Of a stretch of 64,000 nt of DNA, positions 31,259-40,345 are shown in pieces. The position numbers and the translations under genes are program-made. The notes under the pieces are model-generated. The model searched no databases. It had not been told where the DNA came from and worked only from the letters and a program-made list of their open reading frames with translations. Position 1 is the first letter of the stretch, and every line of letters starts with the position of its first letter. The DNA comes from Pseudomonadota bacterium (GTDB lineage Bacteria > Pseudomonadota > Gammaproteobacteria > Xanthomonadales > Xanthomonadaceae), in assembly GCA_018242365.1 (NCBI GenBank), contig JAFECB010000021.1, positions 62,001 to 126,000 on the forward strand, read 5' to 3'.

Positions 31259-33481
31259 TCAGACGGTGGCCAGCAGGGTGAGGAAGGCTTGCAGCAAGGC
31301 TGCAAAGTCGCCGAACCAGCGGCGTGACGCCGAAGGATTGGCTTCGATGCTGTAGCTGTCGTTGAGCTTGTTGGCATCCATGCGGATCTTGTTGTCCGGA
31401 TCCAGTTGCGCCGAGACGGCCTGCACCGGCGTATCCAGCACAAAGCGCTGCCAGCTCTCCTGCGAGGTCACGGTCAGATCACGATGGCTGCCATCGGCAA
31501 ACGTCACCCGCAGCACCTGCGGCGGCTTGACGACGTCGCGGCGCACCACGATCACGGTGTGGAAGGGGAACGGGCCGCCGTCGCCGGGCTTGGCCTTCGG
31601 ATGGGCCTTGGCCCATGCGGCGCGCGCGTCGGCGATCTGCTTGTCCACCGCCTTGCTGTCCAGCATCACCTGCTTGCCGTTCTGCTGGTGGTAGCCGGGG
31701 CGGGGCAACAACTCGTCGCTGCTCATGCTGCTGATGCGGTCGTCGGTCTTGCCGGTACCGAACACATAGGCATCGAAGGCGGCGTTGACGATATCGGCGC
31801 GGCCGGTGCCTTCCGCCAGCGCGTCGCGCAGGTCGGCTCCCGACGGATGGCGGAATTTCCAGCGTTCGTAATACAGCTTCATCGCCCGCTCCAGCGCGGG
31901 CCTGCCGACCAGCATCTCGATCTGGCGCATCGCGGTGGCGGTGCGCGAATAGACGGTGCCATAGCTGGTGTCGGACAGGCGATCCCAGCTGTTGTCGCCA
32001 ATCGGATCAGCCGGATCGTTCAAGGTCGCACCCAGGCGCTCCATGTCGAACGGCCGGATCTGCGTGCCGATCCCCAAGGCCTGCAACCATGGCAGGGTCA
32101 GGTTCAAGTACTGCTTGCGCTCGGTCATCATGCGCTGATCCCAGTACTCGTTCATGCCCTCGTCGAGCATCGGCTCCTCGAACTCGTTGGAGCCGAGGAT
32201 GCCGTAGAAGTAGCCGTGGCCGAACTCGTGCACGGTGACGAAGTCGAGCATGAAGCGACCGAGGCTGCCGGTGCTCACGTCATCAGTATTGTCGGCAGTG
32301 AAGAAGGTCGGATATTCCATGCCGCCGGCTTCGGCTGCACCGTAAGGCGGCACCACCGCAGTCGCGGTCTTGTACGGATACGGACCGAGCGTGCGCGAGA
32401 AATAGGCGAGTGAATCGATCGTGGCCTGCGCCACCGGTTCGGCATTGGAGGTGTATTCGGGGTGGTAGAGCACGCGGACTTCGACCGGGCCGAGCGGGCC
32501 GTTCCAGGTGCGCAGCAGCGGCTTGGCGTAGCGCTTGTCGGCGGTCCAGGCGAAATCGTGGACGTCGTTCTGGACGTAGCGATGGGTGACCTTGCCGCCG
32601 CGTTCCACCGGCGCACCGGTTTCCTGGCCAGTGGCTCCAACCGTATAGCCCTTCGGAACCGTCAGGCGCACGTCATAGCTGCCGTAATCGGCATAGAACT
32701 CGCTGTGCAGATGGAATTCGTGGGCGTTCCAGCGTGGCGCGGTGGCACCGCGCTCACCCGGCAGTTCCAGTACGGCGATCTTCGGGAACCACTGGCCGAC
32801 CAGGTGGAAGCTGCCGTAGTAGCCGGTACGCGCGACCACGCGCGGCAACTGGTCGAAGAAGTCGATATTGAGCGTGGTGCTGGCACCCGCCGCGACCGGC
32901 TGCGGCAAGTCGATGCGAACCACGCTGCGGTCGGTCTTCGGGCCATTGTCCGGCTGCACGAAGGTCCATTTCGCCGCCGCGCCGCCCTGCAGCACGCGAT
33001 CCAGCCGGATGAAACCGTACTCGCCATCGTGGGTGGCCACATTGCTGCGGAAGCCACCCTGGCTTGCGTGCTGTTCGCTCATGAAGGTGCTGCCCGGGCC
33101 ATCAAACCCGTTCAGGTACATGTGCAGATAGATGCTGCACACCGGCTGCGCGCTGCGGTTGCGCCAGGTCAGCGTCTGCTTGCCGGTGACGGTGTGCTTG
33201 TCGGGATCGAGCGCGGCATCGATCGAATAGGCCACCACCCGATCGGACAGGGTGGCCGCGCTGGCGGCGCGTGGCCCACCCCAGGCATTGGCGGCGCTGG
33301 GGGTGCGGACGAAGGCGGCATCTGCGGCGGCCAGCGGGATGCTGGCGCAACTGCCGGCGGTCGGCGCGGGGGCAGTGGTCGCGGCCGGGGCCGGGGCAGT
33401 AGCAGGAACTTTCGCGACGCTGGCGGAGGTCGACAGTGCGAGCAGCACTGCAGCCGAAACAAGGGCGGATCGAAGCATCAT
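31259..33481 (-). CDS. M1 family zinc metallopeptidase, exported
   Basis: 740 residues with signal peptide (MMLRSALVSAAVLLALSTSAS). The zinc motif HEFGH and the Glu ligand 18 residues later (HEFGHGYFYGILG...EEPMLDEGMNEYW) are in the canonical M1 arrangement. The N-terminal beta domain carries SIDAALDPDKHTVTGKQTLTWRN. The exopeptidase motif GxMEN is altered to GGMEYPTFF, typical of a large bacterial M1 subgroup, so substrate range may differ from PepN. The start has two adjacent ATGs. Confidence 0.92.
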   Translation of the reverse strand: MMLRSALVSAAVLLALSTSASVAKVPATAPAPAATTAPAPTAGSCASIPLAAADAAFVRTPSAANAWGGPRAASAATLSDRVVAYSIDAALDPDKHTVTGKQTLTWRNRSAQPVCSIYLHMYLNGFDGPGSTFMSEQHASQGGFRSNVATHDGEYGFIRLDRVLQGGAAAKWTFVQPDNGPKTDRSVVRIDLPQPVAAGASTTLNIDFFDQLPRVVARTGYYGSFHLVGQWFPKIAVLELPGERGATAPRWNAHEFHLHSEFYADYGSYDVRLTVPKGYTVGATGQETGAPVERGGKVTHRYVQNDVHDFAWTADKRYAKPLLRTWNGPLGPVEVRVLYHPEYTSNAEPVAQATIDSLAYFSRTLGPYPYKTATAVVPPYGAAEAGGMEYPTFFTADNTDDVSTGSLGRFMLDFVTVHEFGHGYFYGILGSNEFEEPMLDEGMNEYWDQRMMTERKQYLNLTLPWLQALGIGTQIRPFDMERLGATLNDPADPIGDNSWDRLSDTSYGTVYSRTATAMRQIEMLVGRPALERAMKLYYERWKFRHPSGADLRDALAEGTGRADIVNAAFDAYVFGTGKTDDRISSMSSDELLPRPGYHQQNGKQVMLDSKAVDKQIADARAAWAKAHPKAKPGDGGPFPFHTVIVVRRDVVKPPQVLRVTFADGSHRDLTVTSQESWQRFVLDTPVQAVSAQLDPDNKIRMDANKLNDSYSIEANPSASRRWFGDFAALLQAFLTLLATV

Positions 33482-33569
33482 CGGGTGCGGCCACGGCCAA
33501 GGGGACACGCCACGATGTGCGATCCGCACAGGCGTGGCAACATGCCATGAGTCACGGTGGAGCAAACCC

Positions 33570-33920
33570 ATGCAGCACGAAGGCAGTTGCCATTGCGGTC
33601 GGATCGTGTTTTCGGTCGAGGGTGAGATCGCTTCGGTGATCGATTGCAATTGTTCGATCTGCCGGCGACGCGGGTCCTTGCTGGCGTTTTTCCCGCGTGC
33701 GGCGTTGAAACTGGCGACGGCAGAGGCCGATCTTGCGACCTATACCTTCCACACCCACACGATCCGCCACCATTTCTGCCCGACCTGTGGGGTCGCGCCG
33801 TTCAGCGATGGCGTGGATCCGCGGACTGGCGCACAAATCGCGGCGGTGAACGTGCGTTGCCTGCCGGATGTCGATCTGGCGGCATTGAAGATCGTGCCCT
33901 TTGACGGCGCGGCGAAGTAG
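33570..33920 (+). CDS. GFA family zinc protein
   Basis: 116 residues of the GFA (glutathione-dependent formaldehyde-activating enzyme-like, Mss4-fold) family. Zinc/cysteine motifs: SCHC (6-9), DCNCSIC (25-31) and CPTC (70-73). Small stand-alone members of this family mostly have unknown substrates and should not be called formaldehyde enzymes. GGAG precedes the ATG. It ends with TAG, 22 bp before REP cluster 2. Confidence 0.88.
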   Translation: MQHEGSCHCGRIVFSVEGEIASVIDCNCSICRRRGSLLAFFPRAALKLATAEADLATYTFHTHTIRHHFCPTCGVAPFSDGVDPRTGAQIAAVNVRCLPDVDLAALKIVPFDGAAK

Positions 33921-33942
33921 GCCAATTGCCGATCCAATACCC

Positions 33943-34013
33943 GTTGGAGCGCACCGCAGGGGCGCGATGGAATTTTCGCGGAAAGCCATCGCGCCCCTGC
34001 GGTGCGCTCCTAC
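33943..34013. repeat. REP-type inverted pair, cluster 2
   Basis: Two REP units in inverted orientation: GTTGGAGCGCACCGCAGG (33943-33960) and its complement ending GTGCGCTCCTAC (to 34013), separated by an A/T-rich centre. The left end has GTTG in place of GTAG. It lies between the convergent GFA and cyclophilin genes. Confidence 0.85.
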
Positions 34014-34077
34014 ATTCAAGCATTCAAGACTGGCGAGAGCGCGTCTTGATTGATCGGCAAGGCTCCTGCAGGTCGCC

Positions 34078-35001
34078 TCAGTGTGCGGGTGGCGTCCGCA
34101 CCGGTAGCGGGACGCCGCACAGGTCGATATGACCGGGCGGCTGGGTATAGAAATCGTCCTTGCGGTTGCGCCGCGCCTCGGTGGCGTCGATGAAGGCCTG
34201 GCTGTCCGTGCGCAGCAGTTGCAGTGGCGTGCGCTGCGCCGCCGGCACCTCGCTGGCCAGCTTGATCGACAGGATCGGCGTGCGCAGCTTGGCATCGGTG
34301 TAGAAACCCATCGGGGCCGGGCCGCGCGGGATCACGCTGAGCAGTTCCATGCCTTGCACCACCCGGCCGACCACGGTGAGCTGGTGGTCGAGTGAGCGTG
34401 GTGCCTGCCCGATCACGGCATAGAGTTCCGCGCCGATGCTGGAATCGGGTGGGTTGTTGCGGCCGGCGCCGACCACGCCGTAGCAATGGGCCATCCACAT
34501 CCGGCCGGTTTGCGGATCGCGCCCGACCGGGAAACCGTCGGCGAATCCCACCTGCGGTGCCCAGCCATCGACATCGGGCAGGCGGTCGAACGGCACGCCG
34601 GTATCGCTGCGGGTGAATTCGGCGGGCAGATGGGTTTTCGTCCCCGTCGGATAAGGCTTGGCCTTGCCGGCTTCCTCGCCTTCGGCATCACCGAACTGGA
34701 CCACGAAATTGTCCTGCGAGCGGTAGATCGTCAATCCATCCCAGAAACCGCCCTTGGCCATGGTCTTGATGTTGGCGACGTGCTCGGGGGCGAAGCCGGG
34801 TGCCAGTTCGATGATGACGCGGCCGGTCGCCAACTCCATGTACAGCGTGTTGGCCGGATCGAGCGTGCGCCAAGCGCTGGCGGGGGCGGCGTTGATGATC
34901 TGCTGCGGCGTGCGCGGCTTGGGCGGCGCAGCGGCATCCTGCGCGATGGCGGGCGCGCTGGTGGCGATGGCAAGGGCGAAGGCGAGCAGGGCGCGGCGCA
35001 T
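34078..35001 (-). CDS. Exported cyclophilin-type peptidylprolyl isomerase
   Basis: 307 residues with a Sec signal peptide ([20 protein letters not shown]). The cyclophilin fold is recognisable from [30 protein letters not shown] and [22 protein letters not shown], with later [11 protein letters not shown]. It is longer than E. coli PpiA (190 residues) because of inserts around 110-150 and an extended C-terminus. Likely a periplasmic foldase. No operon partner. Confidence 0.9.
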   Translation of the reverse strand: MRRALLAFALAIATSAPAIAQDAAAPPKPRTPQQIINAAPASAWRTLDPANTLYMELATGRVIIELAPGFAPEHVANIKTMAKGGFWDGLTIYRSQDNFVVQFGDAEGEEAGKAKPYPTGTKTHLPAEFTRSDTGVPFDRLPDVDGWAPQVGFADGFPVGRDPQTGRMWMAHCYGVVGAGRNNPPDSSIGAELYAVIGQAPRSLDHQLTVVGRVVQGMELLSVIPRGPAPMGFYTDAKLRTPILSIKLASEVPAAQRTPLQLLRTDSQAFIDATEARRNRKDDFYTQPPGHIDLCGVPLPVRTPPAH

Positions 35002-35039
35002 GGGCGGGCTCCGGGGGGTGAAGACGGCAGCATAGCGAA

Positions 35040-35090
35040 TTGCATGACTACTGGCATATTCACTATATCGAAATTAGTAATAGCATTCAC
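35040..35090 (+). promoter_or_regulatory. Promoter and possible operator of the padR operon
   Basis: The most A/T-rich patch in the neighbourhood. TTGCAT (35040-35045), 18-bp spacer, TATATC (35064-35069) make a reasonable sigma-70 promoter. The hexamer ATTCAC occurs twice (35058-35063, 35085-35090) around CTATATC...GTAATAG, which could bind the PadR protein. Confidence 0.5.
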
Positions 35091-35113
35091 TCCAGATTAG
35101 CGGAGGCGCGGAA

Positions 35114-35473
35114 ATGGACGAAACCCTGTTGCGCAAATTCCACAAGGAGCTGAGTGCCGGCACCGTATCGCTGGCGCTGTTGGCCGTGGTCGCCGCCAGT
35201 GCCGATGCGATGTACGGCTACCAGATCGCCAAGCGCTTGGAGCAGTTCGGTGATGGCGTGCTGGCCGGCAAGCAAAGCGCGCTGTACCCGGTGTTGCGCA
35301 ACCTGGAAGGCAGCGGCCTGCTGGAAAGCTTCGTCGAGCCGTCCACCAGCGGCCCGCCGCGCCGCTACTACCGTGCCACCACTGCCGGGCGCGATGCCCT
35401 GACCGAATGGAGCGCCGCCTGGCGCGCCACCCGTGACTCCCTTGATGCCGTGCTGAAGGATACCGACGCATGA
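35114..35473 (+). CDS. PadR family transcriptional regulator
   Basis: 119 residues with the PadR winged helix (LALLAVVAASADAMYGYQIAKRLEQFG...ALYPVLRNLEGSGLL) and RYYRATTAGRDAL wing. GGAGG lies 9 bp before the ATG. Its stop overlaps the next start (ATGA), the standard PadR plus membrane protein pair in which the regulator represses its own operon until a signal, often cell-envelope stress, appears. Confidence 0.92.
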   Translation: MDETLLRKFHKELSAGTVSLALLAVVAASADAMYGYQIAKRLEQFGDGVLAGKQSALYPVLRNLEGSGLLESFVEPSTSGPPRRYYRATTAGRDALTEWSAAWRATRDSLDAVLKDTDA

Positions 35474-36363
35474 ACACGAACCTGCCCACCACCATCCCCG
35501 AGTATCTCGAACGCCTGCGTGCGGCACTGTCTGGCTGTGATCCGGCGCTGGCACAGGATGCGCTGTACGACGCCGAGGACTACCTGCGGTCCGAATTGGC
35601 GGCCAACCCCGGCAAGTCCGAGGCCGAGGTGATTTCTTCCGTCGCCGGCAGTTATGGCGCGCCGGACGAAGTAGCGGACATCTACCGTGAGACCGAAGTG
35701 AAAGTGCAGACTGCGTTGCGACCGCCCGTACCTGCACCGCGCAAGTCGCTGGCGGGGCAATTCTTCGGCGTGCTGGTCGACCCGCAGACCTACGGGTCCT
35801 TGTTCTACATGCTGCTGGCCCTGGCCACCGGCACGTTCTACTTCACCTGGGTCGTGACCGGCGCGTCATTGTCCGCCGGGCTTGCGGTGCTGATCATCGG
35901 CATCCCGTTCGTGATCCTGTTCATCGGTGCCACCCGCATCCTTGCGCTAGTCGAGGGTCGCATCGTCGAGGTCATGCTTGGCGAACGCATGCCGCGCCGC
36001 CCCTTGTACAACGACAAGGGCCTGCCGATATCGAAGCGCATCGGCGCGATGTTCACCGACCCGAGGACGTGGGGCACGATGCTCTACTTCCTCGCGATGC
36101 TGCCGGTGGGCATCGCGTATTTCACTGTGGTGGTGACCTGCCTGAGCCTGTCACTGAGCTTCATCGCAGCCCCGATCGTGGCGGCCCTGGGCTACGGCGC
36201 GTACATCAACGTGTGGCAAGACGTGACCCTGCAGCAGGCACCGTGGCTCGGTGTGCTGTTGCCGGTGCTGGGGATCATGCTGCTGTTCGCAACCTTGCAC
36301 CTGGCCCGCTTCATCGGTCGCCTGCACGGCAAACTGGCCAAGGCGATGCTGGTCAGAATCTGA
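35470..36363 (+). CDS. HAAS-domain membrane sensor protein
   Basis: 297 residues. A soluble N-terminal HAAS-type helical domain (YLERLRAALSGCDPALAQDALYDAEDYLRSEL, residues 11-60) is followed by a putative sensor domain built from two similar halves, each with two hydrophobic hairpins (GSLFYMLLALATGTFYFTW at ~112 and GTMLYFLAMLPVGIAYFTV at ~201). This arrangement goes with PadR regulators. It is coupled to padR and ends just before a strong terminator. The signal is unknown. Confidence 0.85.
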   Translation: MNTNLPTTIPEYLERLRAALSGCDPALAQDALYDAEDYLRSELAANPGKSEAEVISSVAGSYGAPDEVADIYRETEVKVQTALRPPVPAPRKSLAGQFFGVLVDPQTYGSLFYMLLALATGTFYFTWVVTGASLSAGLAVLIIGIPFVILFIGATRILALVEGRIVEVMLGERMPRRPLYNDKGLPISKRIGAMFTDPRTWGTMLYFLAMLPVGIAYFTVVVTCLSLSLSFIAAPIVAALGYGAYINVWQDVTLQQAPWLGVLLPVLGIMLLFATLHLARFIGRLHGKLAKAMLVRI

Positions 36364-36382
36364 GGTCGGACCGAAACCTGAA

Positions 36383-36414
36383 AAGAACACCCGCCAACTG
36401 CGGGTGTTCTTCTT
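36383..36414. terminator. Bidirectional terminator between convergent genes
   Basis: Perfect 12-bp stem AAGAACACCCGC (36383-36394) / GCGGGTGTTCTT (36400-36411) with loop CAACT; A-run on the left and TTCTTC on the right. It stands between the HAAS gene and the convergent phaZ. Confidence 0.9.
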
Positions 36415-36419
36415 CGTGA

Positions 36420-37709
36420 CTATCGCTTCGACGTCCGCTTGCGTGCGGGGGATGCCGATTGCTGGACCGCCTGCGCCGCAATGAACGCCCGCACCTGCGG
36501 ATAGATCTGGGTGCGCCAACGGCGGCCGCTGAAGATGCCGTAGTGGCCGGCACCTTCGGCGGTGATGTGCTGGCGTTTGTCGTCGGGAATGCCGATACAC
36601 AGGTCTTGCGCGGCGCGAGTCTGGCCTTGCCCGGAAATATCGTCGAGTTCGCCTTCGATGGTCAGCAGCGCGCAGTCCTTGATCTTCGACGGATCCACGC
36701 GCTCACCCGCAACATCCCACAGCCCGCGCGGCAGCAGGTGTTCCTGGAACACGGTGCGGATGGTGTCGAGGTAATATTCGGCGGGCATGTCCAGCACCGC
36801 GTTGTATTCGTCGTAGAACTTGCGGTGCGATTCGGCCGAGCTGAGATCACCCTTCACCAGGTCCTGGTAGAAATCCCAGTGCGACGAACCATGCCGTTCC
36901 GGGTTCATCGCCACGAAACCCATGTGCTGCAGGAAGCCGGGATACACGCGACGACCGACGCCGGGATAGTTGGCCGGCACGGTGTGGATGACGGTGTTCT
37001 CGAACCACCACAGCGGCTGCCGGGTGGCGAGGTTGTCGACCGCGGTCGGCGAGCGGCGGGTATCGATCGGGCCACCCATCATCGTCATCGATTTCGGCAG
37101 CGGCTCGCCGCGCGCGGCCATCAGCGAGATAGCGCCCAGTACCGGCACGGTCGGCTGGCAGACGCTGATGACGTGCAGATTGTCGGTGCCGATGTGGCGG
37201 ATGAAGTCCTGCACATAGGCGACGTAATCGTCGAGGTGGAACGCACCGGCATCGGAGGGCACCATCCGCGCGTCGGTCCAGTCGGTGATGTAGACCTTGT
37301 GGTCGGGCAGCAGCGTCCGCACGGTGTCGCGCAGCAGGGTGGCGTGGTGGCCGGACAAGGGCGCGACCACCAGCACTGCAGGGTCATCCTTCATCCGCGC
37401 CAGCCCATCGGCCTGGTCGTGGTAGCGCTTGAAGCGCAATAGCCGGCAGAAGGGTTTCTCCAGCTCGACGCGTTCGACCACGGGCAAGGCCTGGCCTTCG
37501 ACTTCGATCTGATGAATGCCGAATTCGGGCTTCTCGTAGTCCTTGCCGAGTCGGTACATCAATTCGAAGCCGGCGGCGGCGCGTTGCGAGCCGGGCAGGG
37601 TCGACAGCCAGCTGTCCTGCGCGGAGTAGATGCGGGCGTTGGCGTCGGCCCAGTAGGCAAAGGGCGCAAGGCCCGTACGCCAGAGTTCGTGGAATGGGTA
37701 AAGCACCAT
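36420..37709 (-). CDS. phaZ: Intracellular polyhydroxyalkanoate depolymerase
   Basis: 429 residues. The nucleophile is Cys184 in VCQPTVPVLG, the Cys-type active site of intracellular PHB depolymerases (C183 in Ralstonia PhaZ), with a late D/H pair (GELDDISGQGQT and AEGAGHYGIFSG). It mobilises stored polyhydroxybutyrate. The start at 37709 gives the usual N-terminus MxLYPFHEL; an upstream Met 12 codons away is less likely. No phaC, phaB or phasin gene is present in the window. Confidence 0.92.
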   Translation of the reverse strand: MVLYPFHELWRTGLAPFAYWADANARIYSAQDSWLSTLPGSQRAAAGFELMYRLGKDYEKPEFGIHQIEVEGQALPVVERVELEKPFCRLLRFKRYHDQADGLARMKDDPAVLVVAPLSGHHATLLRDTVRTLLPDHKVYITDWTDARMVPSDAGAFHLDDYVAYVQDFIRHIGTDNLHVISVCQPTVPVLGAISLMAARGEPLPKSMTMMGGPIDTRRSPTAVDNLATRQPLWWFENTVIHTVPANYPGVGRRVYPGFLQHMGFVAMNPERHGSSHWDFYQDLVKGDLSSAESHRKFYDEYNAVLDMPAEYYLDTIRTVFQEHLLPRGLWDVAGERVDPSKIKDCALLTIEGELDDISGQGQTRAAQDLCIGIPDDKRQHITAEGAGHYGIFSGRRWRTQIYPQVRAFIAAQAVQQSASPARKRTSKR

Positions 37710-37793
37710 CGGCTGGTCAAGTCCCCGTTTGCGGCGACGCAGCATAGCGCGCCGGGCGCGGCGGAATGTGATTGAGTTCGCGTTTTTCGCGCG

Positions 37794-38423
37794 TCAGGCC
37801 GGAAGCTCCAGCGCCGCGGCGGCATCGACTCGACCGGGTGAGAGCCAGCAGTGCGAGCCCAGCGGGCGCAGCCCGAGCGCACGCAAGCGTTCGCGATAGA
37901 AGGACGCAGGGCGTGCCTTGAACTCGACGTCATCACCCACGGCCTGATCACCGCGGGTGAAGGCCTCGATGAAGGCGACACCGCCGCACAGCTCCGCCAG
38001 TGCCGGCAAGCCGCGGTCGAGTTCGCGGGTCGGCAGGTAGTGCAGCACGTCACTGCAGACCAGCAGATCGACCGGCGGGCAGGGCCGCAGCTGGGCGAAG
38101 TCGCCGAAGCGGGCGAGGTGCAGGTTGCGCCGGCGACCGTAGCGGGCGATGGCGTAGGCACTCGCGTCGAAGCCAAGGTACTCGGCCTTGGGTCGCAACT
38201 TCAGCAACGGCGCACGCCACGCGCCTTCGCCACAGCCGATGTCGAGCACACTGCGGATCGGGCGCTCCAGGTGGTATTCGGCGGTCGCCACGGCAAGCGC
38301 CACCTTGCGCGCCAGCCGTGCTGCGTGGCCGATGCCGCCGTGGCGGTACCAGCGGTCGAAATAGGCGCGGTCGTAGATTTTCGACATGGGGCTGGCAACC
38401 GCATCAGGCACGGGATGGTCCAT
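37794..38423 (-). CDS. Class I SAM-dependent methyltransferase
   Basis: 209 residues with motif I VLDIGCGEGAWR (~61-72), motif II YLGFDAS and DLLVCSDVLHYL. An N-terminal KIYDRAYFDRWYR segment is common in small-molecule methyltransferases. Substrate unknown. ATG 38423 has AGGAT 5 bp upstream; ATG 38387 is an alternative without a ribosome site. It is divergent from the HemJ/CopD-like gene by 37 bp. Confidence 0.87.
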   Translation of the reverse strand: MDHPVPDAVASPMSKIYDRAYFDRWYRHGGIGHAARLARKVALAVATAEYHLERPIRSVLDIGCGEGAWRAPLLKLRPKAEYLGFDASAYAIARYGRRRNLHLARFGDFAQLRPCPPVDLLVCSDVLHYLPTRELDRGLPALAELCGGVAFIEAFTRGDQAVGDDVEFKARPASFYRERLRALGLRPLGSHCWLSPGRVDAAAALELPA

Positions 38424-38460
38424 GGCATCCTAAGGGCTTCGATCCCGACGTGGCGACCCG

Positions 38461-38880
38461 ATGGCCTATCTGCTGAGCAAGACCTTCCACCTCGTGTTCG
38501 TGATCGCCTGGATGGCGGCGGTGTTCTATCTGCCGCGCATCCTCGTCAACCTCGCCGAGGCCGGCGATGTGCCGGCGGTGCGTGAGCGCCTGTTGCTGAT
38601 GGGACGTCGCCTGTACCGCTTCGGCCATGTGATGTTCGGGCTGGCCTTTCTGTTTGGATTGGCACTGTGGCTGCATTTCGGCGTGGCTGGCGGCTGGCTG
38701 CACGCCAAACTGGGCCTGGTGGCGCTGCTGTTTGTGTACTACATCGTTTGTGGTCGCCAACTGAAGCGTGTGGATCGCGGCGGAGCCCTGCCGTCGGCTA
38801 CCACGCTGCGCTGGTTCAACGAGCTGCCGTTGCCGCTGCTGGTGGGCATCCTCTGGCTGGTATTGGCCAAGCCATTTTGA
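38461..38880 (+). CDS. HemJ / CopD-like four-helix membrane protein
   Basis: 139 residues with four transmembrane helices. The N-terminal KTFHLVFVIAWMAAVFYLPRI and RLYRFGHVMFG segments match the UPF0093/HemJ family (heme-binding protoporphyrinogen IX oxidase, ~142 residues), with the conserved His10 in helix 1, and also overlap CopD-type annotation. If HemJ, it oxidises protoporphyrinogen in heme synthesis; checking for hemG and hemY elsewhere would decide. Monocistronic. Confidence 0.75.
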   Translation: MAYLLSKTFHLVFVIAWMAAVFYLPRILVNLAEAGDVPAVRERLLLMGRRLYRFGHVMFGLAFLFGLALWLHFGVAGGWLHAKLGLVALLFVYYIVCGRQLKRVDRGGALPSATTLRWFNELPLPLLVGILWLVLAKPF

Positions 38881-38964
38881 GCTGGCGCGAACGAACCCGG
38901 CCATGACTGCCACGTTCACTCATTCCACAGTATCGTGTCGGCCTGCTCGGGGATGGACTGATCC

Positions 38965-40281
38965 ATGATTGATTGGTGGTTCCGCATCAAGTTCTGGAAG
39001 CGCGTCGCCGCGGGCTTCGTGTTCGGTACGCTCGCGGGCCTGGCATTCGGGAAAAATGCCGAGACCTGGTTCGGTCCGATCGGGGATCTCTACGTCACCC
39101 TGATCTCGATGATCGCGGTGCCGCTGGTGCTGTTCGCTGTGATCAATGCGGTGGCCTCGCTCAGCGGGCAGAAGTCGATCATGGCGCTGGCCGGTCGCAC
39201 CTTCCTCTGGTTCGCGATCACCGCTGTGCTGGCCGTTGGTGTCGGGCTGGCGTTCGGCTGGATCATCCAGCCCGGCAGCGGCGTCGGTGCGCTCAACGTG
39301 GCCGCAGACTACAAGCCAAAGCACGTGCCCAGCGTGCTCGAAATGTTCCTGAACCTGGTGCCGGCCAATCCGTTCCAGGCCATGGCCGGGGCCGACAAGC
39401 AAGTCCTGGCCGATGGCACCAAGGTGCTGGTGCCGCGCAGTGGCACCGTGTTGCAGGTGCTGTTCTTTGCCGGGCTGATCGGGTTTGCGATGGTCAAGCT
39501 CGGCGAGAAGGTGGCCGGGCTGCGCAAGCTGGCCGGCGAAGCCAATGAGGTGATGATCCAGATCACCCGCTATGTCATCGAGTTCACGCCGTTCGGTACC
39601 TTCGGCCTGATCGCGGCCCTGGTCGGCGGCTACGGCTTCGAGCAACTGCGGCCGCTGCTGCAATTCGTGGTGGCCCTTTACCTTGCCTGCGCCTTCCATC
39701 TGGTGGTCGTGTACCCGCTGCTACTGCTCGCACACGGCTTGAATCCACTGAAGTTCTACCGTGGCGCGTTGCCGGGCATGCAGGTGGGCTTCGTGGCGGC
39801 GAGCAGCTTCGCCGCGCTGCCGGTGTCATTGCGTTGTTCGATTCATAACCATGGCGTGGACAAGGACTACGCGGCGTTCGCGGTGCCGCTGGGTGCCACC
39901 ATCAAGATGGATGGCTGCGGTGCGATCTACCCGGCGCTGGCGGCGGTGTTCATCTCGCAATATGCCGGGATTGATTTGACCCTGCCGCAGTACCTCACCA
40001 TCGCCCTTGCGTCGGTGCTGGGCAGCTTCGGCACCGCGGGCATTCCTGGTACCGCGGTGATCATGGCCACCGTTGTACTGAGCGCGGCGGGGTTGCCGCT
40101 GGAAGCGATCGGCTATCTGTACGCGGTCGATCGCATACTCGACATGATGCGCACCATGACCAATGTCACCGGGCAGATGCTGGTGCCGGTACTGGTGGCG
40201 CGCGAAGCGGGTTTGCTGGATCGCGAAAAATACGAAGCGGCCTCCACCAATGTCGGGCTGGAGACCGAAGGGGTGGCTTGA
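38965..40281 (+). CDS. Dicarboxylate/amino acid:cation symporter (DAACS family)
   Basis: 438 residues, with the eight-helix two-hairpin fold of GltP/DctA carriers: first hairpin AASSFAALPVSLRCS (~271-285; serine-rich region) and second hairpin GTAGIPGTAVIM (~360). The helix 7 sequence, normally NMDGTA, reads KMDGCGAIYPAL here, so the classic Asn and Thr of the Na/substrate site are changed. A carboxylic or amino acid is moved with Na or H; the altered motif, reminiscent of TcyP-type cystine carriers, leaves the substrate open. Confidence 0.9.
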   Translation: MIDWWFRIKFWKRVAAGFVFGTLAGLAFGKNAETWFGPIGDLYVTLISMIAVPLVLFAVINAVASLSGQKSIMALAGRTFLWFAITAVLAVGVGLAFGWIIQPGSGVGALNVAADYKPKHVPSVLEMFLNLVPANPFQAMAGADKQVLADGTKVLVPRSGTVLQVLFFAGLIGFAMVKLGEKVAGLRKLAGEANEVMIQITRYVIEFTPFGTFGLIAALVGGYGFEQLRPLLQFVVALYLACAFHLVVVYPLLLLAHGLNPLKFYRGALPGMQVGFVAASSFAALPVSLRCSIHNHGVDKDYAAFAVPLGATIKMDGCGAIYPALAAVFISQYAGIDLTLPQYLTIALASVLGSFGTAGIPGTAVIMATVVLSAAGLPLEAIGYLYAVDRILDMMRTMTNVTGQMLVPVLVAREAGLLDREKYEAASTNVGLETEGVA

Positions 40282-40345
40282 CCTCATCCGCCGGTCGCGG
40301 TTTCCTGTGTGTGCTTGCACATAGCCGCTTCGACAGGAATCCGAC

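Noticed and set aside
33917..33943. GFA gene stop as a sixth REP-derived stop
   Set aside because: The stop is GTAG, but the REP begins 22 bp later with GTTG, so it is not part of the element.
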